Positions 1 through 7,165 of a stretch of 64,000 nucleotides of DNA are shown piece by piece. Source of the DNA: Clostridium sp. CX1 (GTDB lineage: Bacteria; Bacillota; Clostridia; Clostridiales; Clostridiaceae); NCBI RefSeq assembly GCF_025398335.1, contig NZ_JAODOO010000011.1, forward strand, positions 62,001-126,000, in the 5' to 3' direction. The position numbers were made by a program, and so were the translations under genes. The stretch's first letter is position 1, and every line of letters begins with the position of its first letter. The notes below the pieces were generated by a model. That model did no database searches and had not been told where the DNA came from. It worked only from the letters and a program-made list of their open reading frames with translations.

Positions 1-768
1 GCTACAATAAACGTCATGTTAGCAGCAACACTAGCTGAAGGAGTTACTACTCTTGAAAATGTAGCAAAAGAACCACATGTAGTAGACGTAGCAAATTTCC
101 TTAACAGCATGGGTGCTAATATAAAAGGTGCTGGTACAGATGTAATAAGGGTGTTTGGTGTAGAAGAGCTAAAGGGCTGCTCCTATAGTGTTATTCCTGA
201 CCAGATAGAAGCCGGTACATATATGATTGCTGTTGCTGCCTGTGGTGGTGAAGTAACTATAGAAAATGTTATTCCTAAGCATCTTGAGTCTATTTCTGCA
301 AAACTTATAGAGATGGGAGCAGAAATAAGAGAAGATGGTGACTCTGTAACTGTAAAATCTAGTGGTAAATTAAAAGGGGTAAATATAAAGACTCAACCTT
401 ATCCTGGATTCCCAACAGATGTTCAACAACCAATGAGTACGCTTTTAACAGCATCTGAAGGTAGAAGTATTATTAATGAAAGCATATGGGAAAGCAGATT
501 TAAGCATGTAGATGAACTAAAGAAAATGGGTGCTAATATAAAAGTTGAAGGTAGAACAGCTATTATAGATGGAGTAAATAAACTTACAGGCGCTGTTGTA
601 AAAGCAACTGACTTAAGAGCTGGAGCTGCTATGGTAATAGCAGGCTTGATTGCAGACGGAATCACTGAAGTTTTAAATATTGAGCATATAGATAGAGGAT
701 ATCCTAATATCGAAGATAAATTTAAAGCTTTAGGCGCTGATATAAAAAGAGCTTCTTATAGCGAATAG
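1..768 (+). CDS. murA: UDP-N-acetylglucosamine 1-carboxyvinyltransferase, C-terminal part (5' truncated)
   Basis: MurA transfers enolpyruvate from PEP to UDP-GlcNAc, the first committed step of cytoplasmic peptidoglycan precursor synthesis. The frame is open from base 1 (ATINVM...), so the gene enters from outside the window; the ATG at 16 is internal. About 255 of the usual ~420 residues are present. Visible are the PGFPTDVQQ segment holding the conserved Asp that acts as general base, and the [13 protein letters not shown] block near the C-terminus. The catalytic Cys loop lies in the missing N-terminal part. Many Firmicutes have two MurA paralogues; which one this is cannot be told. It is followed 20 bp later by the YycJ-type gene. 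Confidence 0.95.
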   Translation, partial: ATINVMLAATLAEGVTTLENVAKEPHVVDVANFLNSMGANIKGAGTDVIRVFGVEELKGCSYSVIPDQIEAGTYMIAVAACGGEVTIENVIPKHLESISAKLIEMGAEIREDGDSVTVKSSGKLKGVNIKTQPYPGFPTDVQQPMSTLLTASEGRSIINESIWESRFKHVDELKKMGANIKVEGRTAIIDGVNKLTGAVVKATDLRAGAAMVIAGLIADGITEVLNIEHIDRGYPNIEDKFKALGADIKRASYSE

Positions 769-788
769 CTCTAGATAGGAGAATTGCT

Positions 789-1574
789 ATGATTTTTTGT
801 CCTTTATATAGTGGTAGTAGTGGAAATAGCATATTTGTATCATCTGACGGTGCTAAAGTTTTAATAGATGCTGGACTTCCAGGGAAAAGTATTGAAAAGG
901 CTCTCGTAGATATTGGACAAAATCCAACAAATATTGATGGAATATTTGTTACCCATGAACATACTGATCATACAAAAGGCGTAGGTGTGCTATCGAGAAA
1001 ATATGATATTCCTGTATACGCAAATTTATCTACCTGGAATGCTATGTCAAAAACCGTAGGTAAAATAAAAGAACATAACATTAAAATAATTGATAATAGT
1101 TATGTAAATATTAAAGACATGGATGTAATTAGCTATAAAATATCTCATGATGCGGCTGATCCTTCTGGATATTCACTGATAAGTAAAAATAAAAAGGCAT
1201 GTGTAGCAACAGATTTAGGTGAGTTTTCTAATGAGGTGCAAAAAATATTGGAAGACGCTGATGTAATACTTCTAGAAAGCAACCATGATGTTCAAATGCT
1301 GAAGTTTGGACCTTATCCTTATAATCTAAAGAGAAGAATCCTAAGCAATATTGGTCATCTATCCAATGAAGATTGCGGAAAAGCTGTAGTAGGTATTACA
1401 AATAATAAGTTTAAAAAGGTAATCTTAGGTCATCTAAGTAAAACAAATAATTACCCTGAGCTTGCATATCAGACTGTAGTAAATGTATTAAATGACTCCA
1501 ATGTTAAGTTGGATAAAGATTTATCTTTATATATGGCAAAGCGAGATATGCCAAGCAACTATATAGAATTCTAA
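789..1574 (+). CDS. walJ: MBL-fold metallo-hydrolase, YycJ/WalJ family
   Basis: This is a 261-residue metallo-beta-lactamase fold protein of the YycJ/WalJ family, which is linked to cell wall metabolism and DNA processing in Bacillus and relatives; the exact substrate is not settled. The N-terminal SGSSGNS block and the metal-binding THEHTDH motif (residues about 55-61) are visible, as are a downstream His and the C-terminal ILGHLSKTNN segment typical of the family. The ATG has a GGAG-type ribosome binding site. The neighbourhood (yycJ, CxxH/CxxC protein, rlmH) matches the conserved Firmicute arrangement, which supports the assignment. Confidence 0.9.
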   Translation: MIFCPLYSGSSGNSIFVSSDGAKVLIDAGLPGKSIEKALVDIGQNPTNIDGIFVTHEHTDHTKGVGVLSRKYDIPVYANLSTWNAMSKTVGKIKEHNIKIIDNSYVNIKDMDVISYKISHDAADPSGYSLISKNKKACVATDLGEFSNEVQKILEDADVILLESNHDVQMLKFGPYPYNLKRRILSNIGHLSNEDCGKAVVGITNNKFKKVILGHLSKTNNYPELAYQTVVNVLNDSNVKLDKDLSLYMAKRDMPSNYIEF

Positions 1575-1587
1575 AAAGGTGAGGAAT

Positions 1588-2154
1588 ATGAAAAAGATTT
1601 TTGGTCTATTTATCTGTTCTACAATAATGTTTTCAACATTAAGCCTAACTGGATGCGAAAAGAAAGATAGTTTAAGCCTTAATTCGACTGAAAAAGAGAA
1701 GCAGATTGTATTATCAAAAGAAAAAGATAATTTATTAGACCTGAATATTTATTTTGATTCTTCTAAAGATAATATTAATTCAGAGATTTCTAAAGAAGAA
1801 AGGGTCATGAAAAAGGATGAAATATTTGGTGAAACTATTGTTAACCAATTGATTAAAGGACCTTCAGTGAAAAGCAATCTTAAGCCAGTTTTACCTAAGG
1901 AGACTAGACTAATAAGTTTTTCAATAAAAGACAACATTGGTTATGTTAATCTTAGCAAAGAGGCAAATGTAGCAATGACCCCACTAAAAGCAGAAACATC
2001 CCTTAAAAGCATTATTTGGTCCCTAACCCAGATTTCTTCTGTTGAAAAGGTGAAAATTTTAATAGACAATAAAGATACAGAACTTTGGGGAGGCCACTAT
2101 GATTTATCCAAACCACTAGGAAAGGATGACCTGTTGAATGTTAAAAGAAAATAA
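1588..2154 (+). CDS. GerMN domain lipoprotein
   Basis: This is a predicted membrane-anchored lipoprotein of 188 residues. It has a short positively charged start, a hydrophobic stretch and a lipobox LTGC at about residues 21-24, then a Lys/Glu-rich linker. The C-terminal half (from about residue 85) fits the GerMN (sporulation/spore germination) domain, with the GETIVNQLIKGP and GYVNLSKEA segments. The ATG at 1588 is preferred to the in-frame GTG at 1579 because AAGGTGAGG sits just upstream and would overlap the GTG. GerMN proteins occur in spore formers, but the precise role of this one is unknown. Its 3' end overlaps the next small gene by 17 bp. Confidence 0.85.
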   Translation: MKKIFGLFICSTIMFSTLSLTGCEKKDSLSLNSTEKEKQIVLSKEKDNLLDLNIYFDSSKDNINSEISKEERVMKKDEIFGETIVNQLIKGPSVKSNLKPVLPKETRLISFSIKDNIGYVNLSKEANVAMTPLKAETSLKSIIWSLTQISSVEKVKILIDNKDTELWGGHYDLSKPLGKDDLLNVKRK

Positions 2155-2299
2155 ATATTGTTGTGAGGATCATGTTGACATGGCATTTGATGACTTTTTA
2201 GTAGAAAAAGAAACATTTCCTTGCTTAGAGAAGTCAGAGGACAGTAAATGCAGCTATTGTAATAAGAAAGCAGAATATGTTCTTAAGCTACCTAGTTAA
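2138..2299 (+). CDS. small CxxH/CxxC zinc-binding-type protein
   Basis: This 53-residue gene starts at an ATG inside the end of the GerMN gene, in another frame, with an AAAGGATG ribosome binding site 11 bp upstream. The protein begins MLKENKYCCEDHVDMAF and has a later CSYC pair, giving CxxH and CxxC motifs that could hold one zinc ion. It resembles the CxxH/CxxC small protein family that lies between yycJ and rlmH in many Firmicutes. No function is established for that family. Overlap and orientation suggest translational coupling with the lipoprotein gene. Confidence 0.8.
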   Translation: MLKENKYCCEDHVDMAFDDFLVEKETFPCLEKSEDSKCSYCNKKAEYVLKLPS

Positions 2300-2331
2300 T
2301 GACTAATATACGTTGATTATAACAAAAGTTG

Positions 2332-2360
2332 TTGAAAAATATTATAATTTTTATTATAAT
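2332..2360 (+). promoter_or_regulatory. sigma-A type promoter upstream of SEC-C gene
   Basis: A TTGAAA hexamer (2332-2337) and TATAAT (2355-2360) are separated by 17 bp in an AT-rich gap. The predicted start of transcription is about 50 bp before the SEC-C gene ATG at 2417. Confidence 0.6.
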
Positions 2361-2416
2361 ATTTGAAGTAATGTATATTGTTAAATAATAATATATTTTC
2401 AAAAGGAGAATTTACT

Positions 2417-2920
2417 ATGAGTTTGTATAAAAACTGGACAGATATGGTTATAGAATTTGTAAAGACTAGAGGAGAGGCTGAATTTTGGAAAGAATATGGT
2501 TCTATTGAAAAGCATATTTATTCTAAACTTTTAGCTGAACATAATGACGCTATAAATGGCACTATAAAAGACTTAGCTGAAAAATACGAAACAACAACTG
2601 TATTTTTCATGGGATTCCTTGATGGAATAAATGATAGTCTTGTAGAGTCTTTAGATCTTGAAAACTTAGAAGAAACTTCTGAAATCAATGCTAAAGTAAA
2701 CTTTGAAAAATTATACTTTAACATGCTAGATGCTAAGGCTGATTATCTTTATGGACTTCCTCAATGGGAAGCTATATTCTCACCAGAGAAAAGAAAAGAA
2801 ATTCGTCAAAGCTGGGTAGCTTCTAAGACTATTGTCAACAAAAACAAGGTAGGAAGAAATGATCCTTGTCCATGTGGAAGTGGCAAAAAGTATAAGCAAT
2901 GTTGCGGAAAAAACGCTTAA
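2417..2920 (+). CDS. SEC-C motif protein
   Basis: This is a 167-residue soluble protein. The last ~22 residues form a SEC-C motif ([18 protein letters not shown]) with the CPC...CC zinc ligands, as at the SecA C-terminus. The N-terminal ~140 residues are helical and acidic and not recognised. The ATG at 2417 is chosen because AAAAGGAG lies 10 bp upstream; an in-frame TTG at 2378 has no such site. SEC-C tails bind zinc and can contact SecB or ribosomes in other proteins, but no function can be given here. Confidence 0.8.
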   Translation: MSLYKNWTDMVIEFVKTRGEAEFWKEYGSIEKHIYSKLLAEHNDAINGTIKDLAEKYETTTVFFMGFLDGINDSLVESLDLENLEETSEINAKVNFEKLYFNMLDAKADYLYGLPQWEAIFSPEKRKEIRQSWVASKTIVNKNKVGRNDPCPCGSGKKYKQCCGKNA

Positions 2921-2929
2921 TTTAATTAA

Positions 2930-2959
2930 AATCCTTACACTATTGTGTAAGGATTTTTT
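2930..2959 (+). terminator. intrinsic terminator after SEC-C gene
   Basis: An 11-bp perfect stem (2930-2940 with 2945-2955), loop TATT, followed by a run of T. Confidence 0.9.
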
Positions 2960-3022
2960 ACTTATGTTATAAACAAACTTTATGAAATCATTAAAATTTA
3001 TTAACAGATTGGAGATAAAGTT

Positions 3023-3502
3023 ATGAACATATCCACAATATGTGTAGGCAAACTTAAGGAAAAGTATTTAAAGCAAGCTATAGATGAATATTCTAAGCGT
3101 CTATCAAGATACTGTAAACTTGATATTATAGAGATTCCTGATGAAAAGACACCAGATAATGCCTCTGAAAAAGAAGAATTTATGATAAAAGAGAAAGAAG
3201 GATTAAATATACTAAGGCATATAAAAGATAATATGTTCGTAGTAACATTAGACCTTAAGGGTAAGATGCTCTCCTCTGAGGAACTAGCAAGCTTTATAAA
3301 AGATTCTGGTGTCAGAGGTAATAGTAACATAGCTTTTATTATAGGTGGCTCCCTTGGACTTTCTAAGGCAGTTTTAGACAGAGCAGATTTCAGCCTTTGT
3401 TTCTCCAAAATGACTTTTCCCCACCAGCTTATGAGAGTTATTCTACTAGAGCAAGTTTATAGAGGGTTTAGAATAATCAACGGTGAACCATACCATAAGT
3501 AA
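3023..3502 (+). CDS. rlmH: 23S rRNA (pseudouridine1915-N3)-methyltransferase RlmH
   Basis: RlmH methylates pseudouridine 1915 in helix 69 of 23S rRNA on assembled 70S ribosomes using SAM. The 159-residue length is exactly typical. The SPOUT-fold knot region is visible: FIIGGSLGLSKAVLDRAD followed by FSKMTFPHQLMRVILLEQVYRG, and the C-terminal GEPYHK. The ATG has a GGAG about 9 bp upstream. Its position downstream of yycJ and the CxxH/CxxC gene is conserved in Firmicutes. Confidence 0.97.
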   Translation: MNISTICVGKLKEKYLKQAIDEYSKRLSRYCKLDIIEIPDEKTPDNASEKEEFMIKEKEGLNILRHIKDNMFVVTLDLKGKMLSSEELASFIKDSGVRGNSNIAFIIGGSLGLSKAVLDRADFSLCFSKMTFPHQLMRVILLEQVYRGFRIINGEPYHK

Positions 3503-3607
3503 AGGAGGTTTATAGTCTTAACCATTGATTTTATTTGTGTAAATATCCTATATCCAGAATCCGTTCTTTTAACTGGTGGGATAATAAAAGATAAGCCAAA
3601 CCTTCAT

Positions 3608-3635
3608 TTGAACCGACTATTTTTTATGATATAAT
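3608..3635 (+). promoter_or_regulatory. promoter of DUF2200 gene
   Basis: TTGAAC (3608-3613) and TATAAT (3630-3635) are 16 bp apart, about 30 bp upstream of the DUF2200 start. This gives the gene its own transcript, separate from rlmH. Confidence 0.6.
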
Positions 3636-3664
3636 AAAGAAAATTGCATAAGAGAGGGTATATC

Positions 3665-4015
3665 ATGGCCAAACATAATATCTATACAATGAGCGTAGCA
3701 AGTGTCTATCCCCTTTATGTTATGAAGGCGGAGAAAAAAGGACGCACGAAAACAGAAGTCGATGAAATCATCTGCTGGTTGACAGGATATAGCCAGGAAG
3801 AGTTAGAAGTTCAATTGGAGAACCATACAGATTTTGAGACTTTCTTTGCGGAAGCTCCTCAACTAAATCCTTTACGGACTTTGATTAAAGGGGTTGTCTG
3901 TGGTGTCCGAGTGGAAGACATTGAAGAAGCAACTATGCGGGAAATTCGCTATTTAGATAAGCTAATCGATGAGTTAGCAAAGGGAAAAGCGATGGATAAG
4001 ATTTTGAGGAAATAA
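3665..4015 (+). CDS. DUF2200 family protein, probably acquired
   Basis: This 116-residue protein starts [19 protein letters not shown] and matches the DUF2200 family over its whole length, with the [13 protein letters not shown] and [13 protein letters not shown] blocks. The family has no established function. The ATG at 3665 has GAGAGGGT upstream; the earlier in-frame start at 3644 has none. Codon use differs from its neighbours (more C/G at third positions, for example ATC, CTG, CGG and CGC), and it has its own promoter and a strong terminator, so it looks like a single-gene insertion between rlmH and the purine operon. Confidence 0.85.
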   Translation: MAKHNIYTMSVASVYPLYVMKAEKKGRTKTEVDEIICWLTGYSQEELEVQLENHTDFETFFAEAPQLNPLRTLIKGVVCGVRVEDIEEATMREIRYLDKLIDELAKGKAMDKILRK

Positions 4016-4031
4016 TGATTAAAAACGAAGA

Positions 4032-4068
4032 AACACTGATTTTATATGTAAGATATAAAATCAGTGTT
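4032..4068. terminator. bidirectional terminator between DUF2200 gene and purine operon
   Basis: A perfect 16-bp stem (4032-4047 with 4053-4068), loop GTAAG. A-rich and T-rich flanks on both sides let it serve the + strand DUF2200 gene and the - strand operon ending at 4081. Confidence 0.85.
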
Positions 4069-4080
4069 ATTTATATGGTT

Positions 4081-5307
4081 TTAACCCAAGTCAAAATTAT
4101 TCTTAACAATCTTTCCCTTAAAAATTACAGCCTTTCTTTCAGTTCTTCTAGCTACTGCTTCCGCTGAGCAGGAAGCTTTAGTTAAAACAAAGCTGGCTTC
4201 ATCTCCTATTTGTGGCCATATTCTGTTCCCTTTAGAATCTAAAGAGATTTTCCCACCTGTAATAAAACTAATTCCCCTTGATAAGGAATATTCATCTATC
4301 CAGCCAAATCGTTCACATAATCTTGTTGCTCTTTCAAGCATATCTCCCGTTCCAAAAGGAAACCAGTGATCTGTAATACTATCATTTACTGCCGCAATCT
4401 TTACACCTTTTTCGCTAAGCATAGGTATAGGTATAACAGGAACATCTATTGGAATTGAGGAGGATATACTTATCCCACTAGCTGCCATAGCTTTAGCCAC
4501 AGCAGAAGCCTCTTCCTTAGAAATGTGAGCTAAACAGTAGCAGTGGCTTATGTTCACTCTTCCCTGCCACTTTGCTTCTTCTACAAGCTTTATGAGCCTC
4601 TTTATAGTAAAGATTCCTAACTCACCACCGTCATGCAGGTGAATATCTATATCTGAATTAAAATTAGTAGCTATATCCATTATAGTATTTAGAGACTTTT
4701 CTATATCTCCATCAACATTGGCAGGATCTAATCCTCCCATTATATTTACTCCCATGCTCATTGCCTCTTTTATAAGTGAAACTGTATTTCCCTTTAAAAG
4801 ACCATGCTGAGGAAATGCCACTATCTCATAAGTCATCTTATCCTTAAAAGACTGAAGTGCCTTTAAGGTACCCTCTACATTTCTTAAACCACAAACCTCA
4901 TCTACATTACAGTGAGTTCGAACATGAACTGTACCATTATCTGATAAAAGTTTTAACACCTTTTCAGCCCTATCTACTAATGTTGGAAGCTGTTCAACTA
5001 AAAGTATCTTTTCTTCTTCTATACGTCCAGCTACACTTTTAAAAGGTCTACAAGCCTTCCATGAATCACCGTAGTAAGTTTTATCTATATGTATATGATT
5101 TTCCTTAAAACCTGGAAGAATAAGTAGCCCTTTTCCATCGATACTATCTAACTCTTTACAATTTACTTCTCCTTTTATAATATCCTTTATTCTACCATCC
5201 TCAATAAGAATATTATAAATAGCTGTTTTAGTACCTACTACATCATTTTCATCATATATAAATCCGTCTTCAAGTAATATATTTTTTAACCAGTAACTTT
5301 TACTCAT
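4081..5307 (-). CDS. amidohydrolase family protein, cytosine deaminase/CodA-AtzC-like
   Basis: This 408-residue member of the amidohydrolase superfamily is the last gene of the purine operon. Residues that fit a mononuclear metal deaminase are visible: HIH (71-73), THCNVD, DIHLHDGGELG in place of the HCDE of cytosine deaminase, ISHCYCLAH, and NDSITDHWFPFG with the metal Asp. By context it probably deaminates or opens a purine- or pyrimidine-derived ring; the substrate cannot be read from sequence. The start overlaps the end of ygfK by 8 bp, indicating translational coupling. The standard E. coli-type cluster does not include this gene. Confidence 0.8.
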   Translation of the reverse strand: MSKSYWLKNILLEDGFIYDENDVVGTKTAIYNILIEDGRIKDIIKGEVNCKELDSIDGKGLLILPGFKENHIHIDKTYYGDSWKACRPFKSVAGRIEEEKILLVEQLPTLVDRAEKVLKLLSDNGTVHVRTHCNVDEVCGLRNVEGTLKALQSFKDKMTYEIVAFPQHGLLKGNTVSLIKEAMSMGVNIMGGLDPANVDGDIEKSLNTIMDIATNFNSDIDIHLHDGGELGIFTIKRLIKLVEEAKWQGRVNISHCYCLAHISKEEASAVAKAMAASGISISSSIPIDVPVIPIPMLSEKGVKIAAVNDSITDHWFPFGTGDMLERATRLCERFGWIDEYSLSRGISFITGGKISLDSKGNRIWPQIGDEASFVLTKASCSAEAVARRTERKAVIFKGKIVKNNFDLG

Positions 5308-7033
5308 TTTTTAATTCTTCTTCACTTAAAATATTTATTTTGTCAACATAGTAAGGATAATCCCTTAAAATTGTTTCAACAGTCATTTCTAATTTACTCT
5401 TATCTTCTTTTGAATTAGCTGTATAGATATATTCTCTTCCATCTTCTCTTAATAAGAATTTATCTTCTCCAATTCTTAATAAACCAGTATTCTTTGAATC
5501 CTTATACTCTTCTAAGTTCTTATAGATAGTTATTTTCTTATAATATGGGTAGCCACCTCTTGGACAGAACATATGACAATTACCACATTCGTTGCACATA
5601 TTTTCAATATGAGCTATTTGGTAATTAGCTGTTAGCCCTTCAACAACAACTCTCATATTTGCTCTATTTGGGCATACATCAACACAGATTCCACAACTCT
5701 TTAGACAATCAAAAGTTTCTAGCTTATCCTCTAAAACTTTTCCATTTCCTTTGTTTTTATAATTAGCATCCTTCTTTGCTTTGTCAGCTAAAATACTTAA
5801 AGCTTCAAGATCTAATTTCTCAGGTGCTTGTCCTGCTTTTTTCATTTCATTTAATACAACATTATTGTTTGTATATCCCTTTGGTTGTAAGAATAACGTT
5901 GATATAGTAATAGGAGCAATTCCAGCTTTAAATACATCTAATACATTATTTTTATCTATTCCGCCTGACATAGACATAGTTATATCCTTAAACTCATTAG
6001 CAATCTTTTTAGCTACATTTATTGCAATTGGATATAACGGCTTTCCAGACATGTACATAGCTTCCCCTGGCATAACACCTCTAGTGTTAACTACAGGTAG
6101 TGTGTTTGTTAATTTAACTCCGAAAGTTACATTATTTTCTTTAGCTGTTTCTAATAGCTTAGCTATTATTTCTTTAGCCATATCGAATTGTAAATCATGC
6201 TCGAAGTCTTCTCTTTTTAATGCTATATCATTATATCCTAGGTTATCTAAGATTTCTCTTACAGCATCATATCCTAGTAATGTTGAATTACATTTTAATA
6301 ATGTATTTATCTTTTTATTTGATATTAAATGAGATGCTATATTTAAAATTTCACTTGCTTTGCATCCGTGCATTGTAGAAAGTGTAATTATATTGGTAAT
6401 CTTTGAAGTAATCTTATCTATATCTTCTAATTTAAATCTTTTGAATTTATCTATATTTTTCTTTAATACTTCTATACACTCTTTAAATGTTTCAGTATTC
6501 TTTGCATCTTTAAGGTCATCAACAAAGTCAGAAATCTTTTTTGATTGAATTCCTTCAAGGTCATATCCTACACTTATATTAAGTATAAAGTCCTTTACAT
6601 CTGATAGTCCAAGTTCAATACCAAAAACCTGCATTAATACTGAAGCTTTTATATATTCTGCTTTTGCTTCTTCAACTGTTAACTCTGTAGACCATTCTAC
6701 GTTGTATCCTACATTTTTAACATCGATACATGGTCTTGCTATCATTTCCTGCATTTGTTTTCCGTCTACTATTTGAACAGTCTTAGGTTCAAAATATCTA
6801 CAGCCTGTTAGATAAGCTGCTAAGAAATTTTGTGTTAACTGTGTGTGAGGACCAGCTGCAGGACCTACTGGGTATCTTAAGTATTCTCCACAAAACTCCA
6901 TTTCTATACTATTGTCAATATCCTTAGAGAAGTCCTTTTCCTCTATTTCAAATATTTTTCCTTTTGTATAATAATCTTCAAGAGCTCTCTTAAGAATTGT
7001 TTCAAAAGACATTGTTTTCATTACTTCACTCAT
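5300..7033 (-). CDS. ygfK: YgfK-type Fe-S oxidoreductase, short form lacking the FAD/NAD(P)-binding domain
   Basis: YgfK (annotated putative selenate reductase subunit) is linked genetically to anaerobic purine breakdown. This copy is 577 residues. The N-terminal ~400 residues are the dihydroorotate/dihydropyrimidine dehydrogenase-like barrel (PVGPAAGPHTQL at ~55-66, LSTMHGC, GVKLTNTLP). The C-terminal part has two 4Fe-4S clusters (CLKSCGICVDVCP at 443-455 and CNECGNCHMFCP at ~480-491). E. coli YgfK is about 1030 residues and carries a GltD-like flavin/NADPH domain between these parts; here that domain is absent with no frame break. The start is the ATG with AAAGGTGG upstream, not the TTG 21 bp earlier. 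Probable role: reduction of a purine-derived ring with electrons from a ferredoxin-type donor. Confidence 0.85.
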   Translation of the reverse strand: MSEVMKTMSFETILKRALEDYYTKGKIFEIEEKDFSKDIDNSIEMEFCGEYLRYPVGPAAGPHTQLTQNFLAAYLTGCRYFEPKTVQIVDGKQMQEMIARPCIDVKNVGYNVEWSTELTVEEAKAEYIKASVLMQVFGIELGLSDVKDFILNISVGYDLEGIQSKKISDFVDDLKDAKNTETFKECIEVLKKNIDKFKRFKLEDIDKITSKITNIITLSTMHGCKASEILNIASHLISNKKINTLLKCNSTLLGYDAVREILDNLGYNDIALKREDFEHDLQFDMAKEIIAKLLETAKENNVTFGVKLTNTLPVVNTRGVMPGEAMYMSGKPLYPIAINVAKKIANEFKDITMSMSGGIDKNNVLDVFKAGIAPITISTLFLQPKGYTNNNVVLNEMKKAGQAPEKLDLEALSILADKAKKDANYKNKGNGKVLEDKLETFDCLKSCGICVDVCPNRANMRVVVEGLTANYQIAHIENMCNECGNCHMFCPRGGYPYYKKITIYKNLEEYKDSKNTGLLRIGEDKFLLREDGREYIYTANSKEDKSKLEMTVETILRDYPYYVDKINILSEEELKNE

Positions 7034-7101
7034 GGTTGTTCCACCTTTCCTCAAATAAACCTTGCATTGATTAGTATTGTATAAATTTTTACTAATTAAA
7101 A

Positions 7102-7156
7102 TTTAGGTGTTATTAGAGGACTCCTAAAGCATTTAGGTGTCCTCTAGTAACCTAAA
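7102..7156. other. large intergenic stem-loop between xdhD and ygfK
   Basis: An imperfect ~18-bp stem (arms around 7102-7121 and 7139-7156) with a smaller inner stem. It lies in the 132-bp gap inside the operon. On the - strand it is followed by only four T, so it may be a weak terminator or an mRNA processing/stability element. Confidence 0.6.
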
Positions 7157-7165
7157 CTGTGCTAT

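Noticed and set aside
3001..3408. A 135-codon open frame antisense to rlmH
   Set aside because: rlmH is certain on the + strand; this is its reverse shadow.
5781..6332. A 183-codon + strand frame opposite ygfK
   Set aside because: It is antisense to conserved YgfK sequence; long antisense frames are common in this codon bias.
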